In this document: one piece after another, positions 13,916 to 21,471 of the stretch
Numbering within the stretch: the first letter of the stretch is position 1
Layout of the letters: every line of letters begins with the position of its first letter
Source of the DNA: a virus
Strand: one strand, 5' to 3'
IMG/VR virus record: IMGVR_UViG_3300021185_000221
Span: 1 to 29,031 of that record
DNA length: 29,031 bases
Program-made: the position numbers and the translations under genes
The notes under the pieces: generated by a model
Told to the model about the DNA's origin: nothing
What the model saw: only the letters and a program-made list of their open reading frames with translations
The model's database searches: none

Positions 13916-14052
13916 TGCTAAAAGAAATGAAGGAAACATTTACAGTAAATAAAGTATACCAGTCTCGGTGGGTGTGGTATCACACAATACTTGCGGCAGA
14001 GATATTTCTAACCAATATATTGTTGATTGCTATCTTGGTGAAGATGCCCTAA
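13915..14052 (+). CDS. Mini membrane protein between uvsY and uvsW
   Basis: 45 residues, ATG at 13915 overlapping the uvsY stop (TAATG); its stop TAA is directly followed by the uvsW ATG. The N-terminal half is hydrophilic (MLKEMKETFTVNKVYQSRW) and residues about 23-42 form one hydrophobic helix (HTILAAEIFLTNILLIAILV). It is in the position of the small uvsY.-1/uvsY.-2 genes of T4, but no sequence relation is claimed. Function unknown; a single-pass inner membrane peptide. Confidence 0.68.
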   Translation: MLKEMKETFTVNKVYQSRWVWYHTILAAEIFLTNILLIAILVKMP

Positions 14053-15537
14053 ATGAGTATACCTAATACCATTCGTGTCGGTCTCCGTGATCATGCGATG
14101 ATGATCATTGATGCTGAAGCACACCAGATTCCCGAACTCCGAGAATACTTCTCGTTTTTTGTTCCGGGACATAAGTATATGCCGGCATTTAAGTCTCGCA
14201 AATGGGATGGTAAGATCAAACTTTTTAATCAGGTCACTCGTGAACTCAATGTGGGACTTTACGCACATCTGAAGAAGTTCTGTGCGGATAGGATGTATCC
14301 TATTGAGTTGATGGACAACGATGAGTACGGACACCCTGAGAATAAGAACCATGTCCAACACCAGAACCTAGTAAAGTTCCAGAGTGAACTTGATATGCCG
14401 TTTGGATTGCGTGACTATCAGTACGATGCGGTGACCCACGGTATCAAAGAGAAACGAGCAATTCTGTTGTCACCCACAGGTTCGGGTAAGTCGTTCATCA
14501 TCTATAATCTGATGCGGTGGTATATGGCAAATCACGATCAGAAGATTCTCATAGTTGTTCCGACAACAAGTCTGGTAGAACAAATGTACAAAGACTTTGA
14601 GGACTATGGATTTGATTCTGACTTAGTACATAAGATATATTCTGGTAAGGAGAAGGTGACCGACAAGCAGATCATAGTCTCTACTTGGCAGTCCATATAC
14701 AAGTTTCCGAAGGAGTGGTTCGAGCAGTTTGGTTGTGTGTTCGGTGACGAGGTACATTTGTTCAAGGCAAAGTCACTGTCTGGTATTATGAATAAGTGTA
14801 CAAATGCTCCATATAGATTTGGAACTACTGGTACCTTAGATGGCACCGAGACTAACAAACTGGTACTAGAGGGTCTGTTCGGGCCTACCAAAACCGTAAC
14901 CCAAACTCGTGATCTACAGGTTCAAGGAACACTCGCACAAATAGACATATCTGTCCTGTTACTGCGTTATCATAATGATGTGTGTCATATGATGCAGGGT
15001 AAGACCTATCAAGAAGAGATGGACTATATCGTTACCCACGAGAAACGCAACAAGTTGATTACCAACCTTGCGTTAGACCAGAAAGGTAACACTCTGGTAC
15101 TATTCCAGTTCGTGGAGAAACACGGTAAAATTCTCTTTGATATGATGAGAGACAAGGCAGAGGATGGTCGAAAAATATTCTATGTGTCTGGAGAAGTGGA
15201 TGCCGCAGACCGAGAGCAAATTCGTGGCATAGTGGAGAAACAGAAAAATGCAATTATTGTTGCTAGTTTGGGCACTTTCAGCACTGGTATTAATATTAGG
15301 AATCTTCATAATATAGTATTCGCATCCCCTAGTAAGAGTCAGGTTAAGGTGCTACAGTCGATAGGACGAGCATTGAGGCAGTCTGACGATGGGTCTAATG
15401 CTAAGTTATACGATATTGCGGATGATATGCATGTCAAGTCACACAAAAACTTTACACTGCGACATAGTGCCGAAAGAATAAAGATATATACTAAAGAACA
15501 GTTTCCTTATAAGATACATCAAATTAACTTGAAATAA
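14053..15537 (+). CDS. uvsW: RNA-DNA and DNA helicase UvsW
   Basis: 494 residues, close to the T4 protein. An N-terminal small domain (1-110, with GHKYMPAFKSRKWDGKIKLF as in T4-like UvsW) precedes an SF2 core: the Q-like LRDYQYDAV at 119-127, Walker A LLSPTGSGKSF at 138-148, motif II DEVH at 232-235, motif III GTTGTLD, and motif VI QSIGRALRQ near the C terminus. UvsW unwinds R-loops and branched DNA, ends origin-dependent replication and promotes recombination-dependent replication. In T4 it is a late protein, which fits the late promoter upstream of this gene group. It directly follows the mini membrane gene. Confidence 0.95.
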   Translation: MSIPNTIRVGLRDHAMMIIDAEAHQIPELREYFSFFVPGHKYMPAFKSRKWDGKIKLFNQVTRELNVGLYAHLKKFCADRMYPIELMDNDEYGHPENKNHVQHQNLVKFQSELDMPFGLRDYQYDAVTHGIKEKRAILLSPTGSGKSFIIYNLMRWYMANHDQKILIVVPTTSLVEQMYKDFEDYGFDSDLVHKIYSGKEKVTDKQIIVSTWQSIYKFPKEWFEQFGCVFGDEVHLFKAKSLSGIMNKCTNAPYRFGTTGTLDGTETNKLVLEGLFGPTKTVTQTRDLQVQGTLAQIDISVLLLRYHNDVCHMMQGKTYQEEMDYIVTHEKRNKLITNLALDQKGNTLVLFQFVEKHGKILFDMMRDKAEDGRKIFYVSGEVDAADREQIRGIVEKQKNAIIVASLGTFSTGINIRNLHNIVFASPSKSQVKVLQSIGRALRQSDDGSNAKLYDIADDMHVKSHKNFTLRHSAERIKIYTKEQFPYKIHQINLK

Positions 15538-15549
15538 AAGGGATTTAGC

Positions 15550-16029
15550 ATGGACACAGATGTAAGACAGTTAAAACTAGCAAGTGGAGAAGAGATTCTC
15601 TGTGAAGTGGTTCAATGGCAAGAAGGTGATGACTATGAAATATTAGTCCGAAAAGCAATGCGTCTTATTATGATGGAGAATGGTGATGGCATGAAGTACT
15701 ATGCTTTCAGACCTTGGATGGTTTACCAAGAATCTTCGGATGATTTATTAATTATTAATTCTTCGCACATCGTAGGAATGGGATTTCCTACTGACAGTCT
15801 AATGGTACAGTGGCATGAAGCAGTTGCCGATATGGGAGAAATGCACCTAGTAAGAGAGTCAGAGCATACTGAAAAGTATGGTGATCAACAATCTGCGGTA
15901 GATAAGATGTCTAGTCGTGTCAAATCTGCGGCAGACAAAATAGACGATTACCTAGAGAGAATGGGTGGAGACTCTGCGTCCAATAATGTTATTTCTTTGG
16001 ATAGCATAAGAGATAAGACGGTTCATTAG
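15550..16029 (+). CDS. Predicted Sm-like fold protein, unknown role
   Basis: 159 residues. Residues 1-80 have the strand pattern of a small Sm/LSm barrel: RQLKLASGEEILCEVVQW, then YEILVRKAMRLIMM, YYAFRPWMVYQE and LLIINSSHIVGMGFPT. The SGEEI..EV turn followed by a final I-V-G-M-G strand is typical of that fold. The rest is a helical, charged tail (MSSRVKSAADKIDDYLERMG). If the fold is right, RNA binding as in Hfq is possible; this is inference and other small barrels fit too. It lies between uvsW and the cytidylyltransferase gene. The TAG stop begins the second copy of the minus-strand promoter element. Confidence 0.6.
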   Translation: MDTDVRQLKLASGEEILCEVVQWQEGDDYEILVRKAMRLIMMENGDGMKYYAFRPWMVYQESSDDLLIINSSHIVGMGFPTDSLMVQWHEAVADMGEMHLVRESEHTEKYGDQQSAVDKMSSRVKSAADKIDDYLERMGGDSASNNVISLDSIRDKTVH

Positions 16030-16057
16030 TATTCAACCCTCCCGAAACACAAAGCTT

Positions 16058-16086
16058 ATTATACAGTGAGTAACAACTTTTGTCAA
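16058..16086 (-). promoter_or_regulatory. Second perfect sigma70 promoter on the minus strand
   Basis: Minus strand: TTGACA (plus 16081-16086), 17-nt spacer, TATAAT (plus 16058-16063). The flanks down to the TAG stop at 16027 repeat those behind gp17 (TAGTATTCAAC, CTCCC, GAA, ACA, GCTTA). Transcription would start near 16051 and run antisense into the Sm-like gene and uvsW. The -35 box overlaps the first codons of the next plus-strand gene. Confidence 0.65.
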
Positions 16087-16505
16087 GTGAAAAGAAAAAA
16101 ATAATTGGATTTACCTGTTCGGCATTTGACCTGTTTCATGCGGGTCATGTAAAGATGTTGGAAGAGGCAAGGACTGTCTGTGACTATCTTATCGTGGGGT
16201 TACAGACTGATCCCACTGTAGATCGTCCAAAGAAGAACAAACCAATTCAGTCGGTAACCGAAAGATATATACAAGTTGATGCCTGTAAGTGGGTAGATCA
16301 GATCATTCCGTATGAGACAGAAGAAGACTTACTGGACTTGATGCAACTAGTTGACTTTGATGTTCGTATCATTGGAGAGGAGTATAGGGAAAAAGATTTC
16401 ACTGGAAAGGATTATTGTCTTGACAATTATATCCGAGTGTATTATAATGGTAGACATCATAGATTTGCAAGTAGTGAACTAAGGAAAAAAATAGGAATTA
16501 AATAA
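16080..16505 (+). CDS. TagD-like cytidylyltransferase
   Basis: 141 residues from TTG 16080. It is a small nucleotidyltransferase of the glycerol-3-phosphate cytidylyltransferase type: GFTCSAFDLFHAGHVKMLEE holds the HxGH motif (H-A-G-H), LIVGLQTDPTVD follows, and the C-terminal RFASSELRKKI replaces the usual ISTT loop that binds CTP phosphates. It would make a CDP-activated polyol or a similar nucleotide conjugate; the substrate cannot be read. The start is uncertain: an in-frame stop at 16071 bounds it, there is no ATG before the conserved GFTC strand, and the only TTG is at 16080; ATA/ATT near 16101 are less likely. The ribosome site is weak. It is coupled to gp55 by a TAATG overlap. Confidence 0.82.
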   Translation: MSSEKKKIIGFTCSAFDLFHAGHVKMLEEARTVCDYLIVGLQTDPTVDRPKKNKPIQSVTERYIQVDACKWVDQIIPYETEEDLLDLMQLVDFDVRIIGEEYREKDFTGKDYCLDNYIRVYYNGRHHRFASSELRKKIGIK

Positions 16506-17116
16506 TGGAACAAAAAACTAAAGTAAAGATAAAACCAAAAGACAAACCGCATTATGTGAACAACGCACAGTTTTCACAAGCAGTTGTTGATTATGTTACT
16601 GATCTTAATGGTGCGAGAGATGCGTGTGTGACACTACCCAAGGTGCCTGACTACATCGCATTATGCTTCCTAAAGATTTGTGAGGGACTATCCCACAAGT
16701 CTAACTTTGTTCGTTACACTTATCGTGAAGAGATGGTGATGGATGCGGTAGAGAATTGTCTCAAGGCAATCGAGAACTACAACCTAGAGGCGGCAACCCG
16801 TACTGGTAAACCGAACGCATTTGCCTACTTCACACAGATTTCTTGGTTCGCATTCCTCCGCAGGATTGAGAAAGAGAAGAAGCAACAAGACATCAAGATG
16901 CGTTATATGGAACAGGCAAGTGTTGATCTGTTCATTGATAATCCTAATGGTGATGTCGAGGCAGAGCAGTATGCCAGTGCCTTTGTTGATCAACTGCGTA
17001 TGCGAATTGATGATGTGAAAGACAAAGACCTTGAGTGGAAAGAGATTGTAAAGAAAGAACGGAAGAGACGAACTGTCAAAGTAGATTCCGATTTAACCGA
17101 TTTTTTAGTTGACTAA
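16505..17116 (+). CDS. 55: Late transcription sigma factor gp55
   Basis: 203 residues (T4 gp55 is 185). It matches T4 in HYVNNAQFSQAVVDY near 16-30 (T4 YNYVNNKELLQAIIDW), ICEGLSHKSNFVRYTYREEM (T4 [22 protein letters not shown]), the FAYFTQISWFAFLRRIEKE helix of sigma region 2, and the C-terminal clamp-binding tail DLTDFLVD (T4 SLDFLYE). gp55 directs host RNA polymerase to TATAAATA promoters, several of which are present in this window, and contacts sliding clamp gp45, encoded 3.4 kb downstream. The stop codon overlaps the -35 box of a promoter for the gp47 region. Confidence 0.96.
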   Translation: MEQKTKVKIKPKDKPHYVNNAQFSQAVVDYVTDLNGARDACVTLPKVPDYIALCFLKICEGLSHKSNFVRYTYREEMVMDAVENCLKAIENYNLEAATRTGKPNAFAYFTQISWFAFLRRIEKEKKQQDIKMRYMEQASVDLFIDNPNGDVEAEQYASAFVDQLRMRIDDVKDKDLEWKEIVKKERKRRTVKVDSDLTDFLVD

Positions 17117-17137
17117 AGTTGAGAGATGGTGTATAAT
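17109..17137 (+). promoter_or_regulatory. Sigma70-type promoter before gp47
   Basis: TTGACT (17109-17114), 17-nt spacer, TATAAT (17132-17137). The -35 box overlaps the gp55 stop codon. The predicted start, about 17144, lies just inside the small gene at 17139, so it mainly serves gp47. Confidence 0.7.
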
Positions 17138-17138
17138 T

Positions 17139-17279
17139 ATGGATAAAGCAAAACAAAGAAAAAGTGAAATGAAGTTACTGCGTAGGAAAGCAATCAAGTT
17201 ACAGAATGCGAGTGCGAATAAAGTTCCTATGGCAGAAGCAATGAAGATGGTAAAGGCATCTAAATCAGAAGAAGGTTAA
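17139..17279 (+). CDS. Unknown 46-residue basic protein
   Basis: ATG at 17139, stop three bases before gp47. The product is strongly basic and helical (MDKAKQRKSEMKLLRRKAIK, then LQNASANKVPMAEAMKMVKA) and could bind nucleic acid. Not recognised. The ribosome site is weak, and the promoter at 17109 would start within the gene, so full-length product needs read-through from gp55; an internal ATG at 17169 is an alternative. Moderate support only. Confidence 0.5.
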   Translation: MDKAKQRKSEMKLLRRKAIKLQNASANKVPMAEAMKMVKASKSEEG

Positions 17280-17282
17280 ATT

Positions 17283-18341
17283 ATGAAGGTCGCAATATTG
17301 AACGATACCCATGCAGGGTGTCGTAACTCGTCTGACATTTTTATGGCATATCAGGAACGATTCTATAGTGAAGTGTTCTTCCCATATCTGTTAGAGAATG
17401 ATATAAAGCATATCATCCACCTTGGGGACTACTACGATAATCGCAAGACTATCAACTTCAAGGCACTACAGCACAACCGTAAGATATTCCTAGAACCTAT
17501 GCGTAAGCATGGGATTACTATGGACATCATACCGGGAAATCACGATGTGTACTATAAGAACACCAACGAGTTGAACGCACTGAAGGAACTCCAAGGTCAC
17601 TATATGAATGAGGTGAACCTTATTATGGAACCAACAGTGATGAACTATGATGGTACGGAGATGGCACTGATTCCTTGGATCAACCCTGAGAACGAGAAAT
17701 CAACACTGGAGTTTCTTGCCAACACCAAAGCAACACTTGTGGGTGCCCACCTAGAACTACAGGGGTTCGAGATGGCACGAGGTCAGGTGTGTATGGATGG
17801 CATGGACAGGAGTGTGTTCGACAGATTCGATACTGTTTTGACTGGTCACTTCCATGCCAAATCCAGTATGAACAACATCCACTATCTTGGTGCTCAGATG
17901 GAGTTCTTCTGGAATGACTGCGGTGACCCCAAGCACTTCCATGTACTTGATATGGAAACAAGAGAACTAACACCTGTTCATAACCCGATCACTATCTTTG
18001 AGAAGATTTACTATGATCACGAGAACATGAACAAGTTCAAAGACCTCTCTTATCTTGACAACAAGTTCGTCAAGGTTATCGTTACCAACAAGGGTGACCC
18101 CTATGAGTTTGAACGATTCATTGATCGGGTACAGGCACAGAAGATTCACGAACTGAAGATTGCCGAAGACTTCTCGGAGTTCCTTGGTGACAATGTTGGA
18201 GATGACAACATATCTGTAGACGATACCGAGACATTGGTATACGATTATGTTGACAATGTAGTTACAGACCTAGATAAAGATCGGATCAAGAAAGAGATAT
18301 CTCACTTGATGAAAGAAGCACAGAGTATGGAGATCGTATAA
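17283..18341 (+). CDS. 47: Recombination endonuclease subunit gp47 (Mre11-like)
   Basis: 352 residues (T4 gp47 is 339). Metallophosphatase motifs are in order: ILNDTHAG (D8, H10), LGDYYDNRKTINF (D49), IPGNHDVY (N86, H87) and a final GHFHAKS near 187-193 with two metal-binding histidines. With gp46 it forms the Mre11/Rad50-type complex that resects double-strand ends and starts recombination-dependent replication. Other family segments are ALIPWINPEN and GAQMEFFWNDCGDPKHFHVL. Gene order 47-46 is as in T4, with one extra small gene between them. It is preceded by a TTGACT-N17-TATAAT promoter. Confidence 0.97.
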   Translation: MKVAILNDTHAGCRNSSDIFMAYQERFYSEVFFPYLLENDIKHIIHLGDYYDNRKTINFKALQHNRKIFLEPMRKHGITMDIIPGNHDVYYKNTNELNALKELQGHYMNEVNLIMEPTVMNYDGTEMALIPWINPENEKSTLEFLANTKATLVGAHLELQGFEMARGQVCMDGMDRSVFDRFDTVLTGHFHAKSSMNNIHYLGAQMEFFWNDCGDPKHFHVLDMETRELTPVHNPITIFEKIYYDHENMNKFKDLSYLDNKFVKVIVTNKGDPYEFERFIDRVQAQKIHELKIAEDFSEFLGDNVGDDNISVDDTETLVYDYVDNVVTDLDKDRIKKEISHLMKEAQSMEIV

Positions 18342-18661
18342 TGGGTGACGGTGGCAAGGGGGATTCCCCAAGACCAATTCCTAATAAAAAGCAGTACGAA
18401 GATAATTGGGATTCTATCTTTGGTAAGAACCAGAAACATAAGCAACAGGACATGACTGAACTCAATGGTGATGGTAACCGTGATCGTAATGAGGATGGTG
18501 AGGAAGAGTTGATGGAGTTTCATGGTATCCCTACCAAGAAGAGTATTCAGAAACTAAAGGAAAAGTTTAATACTTGGGAACACTACTGTACAGCAGAGGC
18601 AAGTACCATGAGGATCGGCAAGGATGAAGAATGTAACTGGTGCGGTATGACCGAAAAATAA
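18341..18661 (+). CDS. Unknown hydrophilic protein between gp47 and gp46
   Basis: 106 residues, overlapping the gp47 stop by one base, with GGAGAT upstream. Segments: a Gly/Pro-rich start (MGDGGKGDSPRPIPNKKQY), EDNWDSIFGKN, a very polar middle (GDGNRDRNEDGEEELMEF) and a C-terminal part (SIQKLKEKFNTWEHYC) with CNWCGM, a possible half zinc ribbon with a third cysteine at WEHYC. I recall similar small proteins with a Y-x-D-N-W-D-x-I-F start in marine T4-like phages; function unknown. Position inside the 47-46 pair suggests a replication or recombination accessory, which is inference. Confidence 0.75.
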   Translation: MGDGGKGDSPRPIPNKKQYEDNWDSIFGKNQKHKQQDMTELNGDGNRDRNEDGEEELMEFHGIPTKKSIQKLKEKFNTWEHYCTAEASTMRIGKDEECNWCGMTEK

Positions 18662-18663
18662 AT

Positions 18664-18692
18664 TTGACTTTATATGATGAGTGTGGTAATAT
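18664..18692 (+). promoter_or_regulatory. Sigma70-type promoter before gp46
   Basis: TTGACT (18664-18669), 17-nt spacer, TAATAT (18687-18692) with TGG directly in front (extended -10). The gp46 ATG at 18699 lies where +1 is expected. Confidence 0.7.
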
Positions 18693-18698
18693 ACCCCA

Positions 18699-20414
18699 AT
18701 GATAAATTTTAAGAAACTCCGTTTTAAGAATTTCCTCAGTACAGGAAATAATTTCACAGATATCAGTTTTGATACTACTCCGACTACCCTAGTGGTAGGA
18801 CACAATGGTGCGGGTAAGTCTACTATGTTGGACGCACTCTCGTTTGGTCTGTTCGGCAAACCCCATCGTAAGATATCTAAGAACCAACTGATCAACACTA
18901 TCAATGGCAAAGGCACGGTGGTGGAGGTTGAGTTTGATATTGGTAAACAGCAGTACAAGGTTATCCGTGGCATCAAACCCAATAAGTTTGAGATATGGGT
19001 CAATGGTAATATGGTGAATCAAGATTCCCATGCCAAAGAATACCAGTCCCTGCTTGAGAAGAACATCATCAAGTTGAACCACAAATCGTTTCACCAGATT
19101 GTGGTACTGGGTTCTAGTTCGTTTGTGCCGTTTATGCAGTTGGCAGGAGGTTCTAGACGAGAGGTGATCGAAGACCTCTTGGACATCAATATGTTCTCCA
19201 AGATGAACTCTCTGTTGAAGGAGAAGATGTCTATACTCAAGGATCAGATTGCCAACAATACCCATCAACTGAATCTGTGTGATACCAAGATCAATGCTCA
19301 AAAGAAATATCTGCGTGATCTAAGTGCGATATCCAGTCACCAGAAGAAGCAGAAGTTGGATAGTATTAAGAAGTTGCAGGAGGACATTCGTGTACTCAAT
19401 GAGGCAAATGCCAAGGTTACCGAGGAGGTCACCGCATCCAAAGAAGTCACTACCGAGATCGTCAATGTTGGTAAGGAACTACAATCTCTGGGTGAGTTTG
19501 CGGCAGGGTTCAAGGCACAACAGAAGGATGTGGTCAAACAGGCAAAGTTCTTTGAGAATAATGACAAGTGCCCTACCTGTGATCAGGATATTGATCATAG
19601 GTTGAAAGAGTTTCATCTGAACAAATGTAAGACTCGTGCGGGTACTATTGATGGTGCGTTACAAATGCACGATCTCCGTAAGGCAGACTTGGATGCGAAG
19701 ATGGAAGAACTCAGTCGTATGCAAGATCACATTCGCAACTGGCAGTCTAAGATTGACGCAAACACCCAAGAGATTATGAGTATCAATCGAAACATTGATA
19801 CACTGAATGGTGAGGTCTCTAGTATTGACGAAGGTACTGGTGATCTGTCAGAAGCAAATGCTGAGTTAGAAACACTGCGTACCGATAAGGAAGAGTTGCA
19901 AGATTCCAAGTACCGACTGAACGAACAATTCTCGTACAATCAAGTGTATGCTGAGTTGCTCAAAGACACTGGTATCAAGACCAAGATTATTAAACAGTAC
20001 TTACCAGTCATCAATCAGTTGACCAACAAGTACTTGAACATCCTAGACTTCTTTGTACACTTTGATCTGGACGAGTCTTTCCAAGAGACTATCCGATCTA
20101 GACATCGTGATGCCTTTTCGTATGACTCATTCTCTGAGGGTGAGAAGCAACGGATTGACCTGTCCCTACTATTTACTTGGAGACAGATCGCAAAGATGAA
20201 GAACAGTGTGGCAACCAATCTACTGATCCTTGATGAGACATTTGACTCTTCTCTGGACGAGGATGGTATTGAGAATCTGATGAAGATTATCTCTACACTG
20301 GGTGAGGATACCAATGTGTTTGTTATCTCTCACAAGAGTGAACTTGAGGATGCGGCATTCCACCGTAAGATTGAGTTTGTGAAAGAAAAGAACTTTAGTA
20401 AAATTAAGTCTTGA
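18699..20414 (+). CDS. 46: Recombination endonuclease subunit gp46 (Rad50-like)
   Basis: 571 residues (T4 gp46 is 560). SMC/Rad50 ATPase: Walker A GHNGAGKST (34-42), the LIN...GK and QIVVLGSSSFVPFMQL segments typical of T4 gp46, two coiled-coil arms around a zinc hook CPTC (C291/C294), ABC signature SFSEGEKQRIDLSLLF (about 477-492), Walker B LLILDETFD (about 508-516) and the SHKSE switch. It partners gp47. The N terminus MINFKKLRFKNFLSTG aligns with T4, so ATG 18699 is right, yet no Shine-Dalgarno sequence precedes it and the upstream promoter predicts +1 at or next to the ATG. The stop TGA lies inside the -35 box of the gp45 promoter. Confidence 0.97.
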   Translation: MINFKKLRFKNFLSTGNNFTDISFDTTPTTLVVGHNGAGKSTMLDALSFGLFGKPHRKISKNQLINTINGKGTVVEVEFDIGKQQYKVIRGIKPNKFEIWVNGNMVNQDSHAKEYQSLLEKNIIKLNHKSFHQIVVLGSSSFVPFMQLAGGSRREVIEDLLDINMFSKMNSLLKEKMSILKDQIANNTHQLNLCDTKINAQKKYLRDLSAISSHQKKQKLDSIKKLQEDIRVLNEANAKVTEEVTASKEVTTEIVNVGKELQSLGEFAAGFKAQQKDVVKQAKFFENNDKCPTCDQDIDHRLKEFHLNKCKTRAGTIDGALQMHDLRKADLDAKMEELSRMQDHIRNWQSKIDANTQEIMSINRNIDTLNGEVSSIDEGTGDLSEANAELETLRTDKEELQDSKYRLNEQFSYNQVYAELLKDTGIKTKIIKQYLPVINQLTNKYLNILDFFVHFDLDESFQETIRSRHRDAFSYDSFSEGEKQRIDLSLLFTWRQIAKMKNSVATNLLILDETFDSSLDEDGIENLMKIISTLGEDTNVFVISHKSELEDAAFHRKIEFVKEKNFSKIKS

Positions 20415-20439
20415 CTTTAAATGATCCATGTGCTATTAT
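20411..20439 (+). promoter_or_regulatory. Sigma70-type promoter before gp45
   Basis: TTGACT (20411-20416), 17-nt spacer, TATTAT (20434-20439) with TGC in front. It starts TTGACTTTNNATGAT like the gp46 promoter. The -35 box contains the gp46 stop TGA. Confidence 0.75.
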
Positions 20440-20468
20440 ACACTATAAATTAACTGAGGAAATATATT

Positions 20469-21146
20469 ATGGAACTATCCGATACTACCATGCAGGTTCT
20501 CAAGAACTATGCGACCATTAACCCGAACATCGTTATCACCGAAGGTAGTACTGTAAAGACTATATCGGTAGCACGGAATGTTCTATCAACCGCAGAACTC
20601 CCCGAAGAGTTTCCTGCATCATTTGGCATCTATGACCTAACAGAGTTTTTGAATGTTCTGTCCTTGGTTGATTCACCCCGACTCACCTTTGAGAAAGACT
20701 ATGTGACTGTCGGAGATTCTACTGGTCGTTCATCGGTGAAGTACTTCTTCTCTGATCCAGAGATGCTTACCAGTCCCGGTAAAGATATTGTCATGCCAGA
20801 TGCCGATGTTAAATTTGTGCTAGATACAGATACTTTGGGCAAAGTCAAACGTGCCGCTGCCGCACTTGGACATGATGAGATTTCTATCACTCCAACCACT
20901 GGTGCGATTCGTTTGTCTGTCATTGACAGTAAGGATGCGACAAGTAATGCATTCTCTATTGATGTAGAGGGTGAGTATCCAGAAGGAGTTGATTTCAACT
21001 TCATTATGAATGTGAGTAACCTAAAAGTAATTAACGAAGACTTTGCTGTGAACATCTCTAAGAAGTTGATCTCGCAGTTTAAATCACAACAATCCGCAAT
21101 AGAATATTATATTGCACTTGAAAAATCATCTACATATGGAGCATAA
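20469..21146 (+). CDS. 45: Sliding clamp gp45
   Basis: 225 residues (T4 gp45 is 228). Family landmarks are the N-terminal MELSDTTMQVLKNYATINPN (T4 starts MKLSKDTTALLKNFATINSG), LPEEFPASFGIYDLTEFLNV near 38-57, and the C-terminal half with DTLGKVKRAAAALGHDEISI. The trimeric clamp tethers polymerase gp43 and also activates late transcription through the C-terminal tails of gp55 and gp33. The ribosome site GAGGA is well placed; the leader is short (about 23 nt) from its own promoter. In T4, RegA represses several replication messages including this one; RegA is encoded at 25602. Confidence 0.96.
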   Translation: MELSDTTMQVLKNYATINPNIVITEGSTVKTISVARNVLSTAELPEEFPASFGIYDLTEFLNVLSLVDSPRLTFEKDYVTVGDSTGRSSVKYFFSDPEMLTSPGKDIVMPDADVKFVLDTDTLGKVKRAAAALGHDEISITPTTGAIRLSVIDSKDATSNAFSIDVEGEYPEGVDFNFIMNVSNLKVINEDFAVNISKKLISQFKSQQSAIEYYIALEKSSTYGA

Positions 21147-21151
21147 TTGAG

Positions 21152-21364
21152 ATGGCAGAAGCAAAGAAAGCAAAGAAAGATCATACCGCAATCTACGAAC
21201 TGGGTAACCGAGTTGCTCGTTCGTCAGTCGCAGTAATTGATACTGTGGTACAACGAGGTGGTTTCAAGGGTGAAGAACTCACCACCATTGGTCAGTTGAG
21301 AGACCAAGCAGTCCAGATCATCCAACTCTGTGAAGAGTACCAGTCTGAACAGTCTGTTGATTAA
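21152..21364 (+). CDS. Unknown small protein between gp45 and gp44
   Basis: 70 residues, not recognised. It starts with a lysine-rich stretch (MAEAKKAKKDHTAIYELGNR) and continues as helices (SSVAVIDTVVQRGGF, GEELTTIGQLRDQAVQIIQL), ending acidic (EEYQSEQSVD). It starts 5 bases after the gp45 stop and is followed by a strong intrinsic terminator. T4 has small genes such as rpbA next to gene 45, but on the other side, and no similarity is visible. A helical-hairpin protein expressed with the clamp is a fair description. Confidence 0.75.
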   Translation: MAEAKKAKKDHTAIYELGNRVARSSVAVIDTVVQRGGFKGEELTTIGQLRDQAVQIIQLCEEYQSEQSVD

Positions 21365-21371
21365 GACTTTG

Positions 21372-21399
21372 GGGGGTGTTAATTCACCCCCTTTTTTTT
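21372..21399 (+). terminator. Rho-independent terminator before gp44
   Basis: GGGGGTG (21372-21378) pairs with CACCCCC (21385-21391) around a 6-nt loop, followed by eight T. It isolates the clamp unit from the clamp-loader unit, whose promoter begins two bases later. Confidence 0.92.
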
Positions 21400-21400
21400 C

Positions 21401-21429
21401 TTGACTTTTTGTTTCATATAATGTACAAT
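21401..21429 (+). promoter_or_regulatory. Sigma70-type promoter before gp44
   Basis: TTGACT (21401-21406), 17-nt spacer, TACAAT (21424-21429). It sits directly behind the terminator, with a leader of about 36 nt and a GGAG ribosome site before the gp44 ATG. Confidence 0.7.
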
Positions 21430-21471
21430 GTATATTACTAGAAACACTTTTACTTTTATTATGGAGACACA

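Noticed and set aside
15952-16026. Minus-strand ORF of 24 codons with a purine-rich ribosome site downstream of the antisense promoter
   Set aside because: The other promoter copy lacks the ATG and any matching frame, so a shared coding role is unlikely; the peptide has no recognisable features.
20442-20449. TATAAATT before gp45 as a late promoter
   Set aside because: One mismatch at the last position, and a better sigma70-type promoter accounts for gp45 expression.
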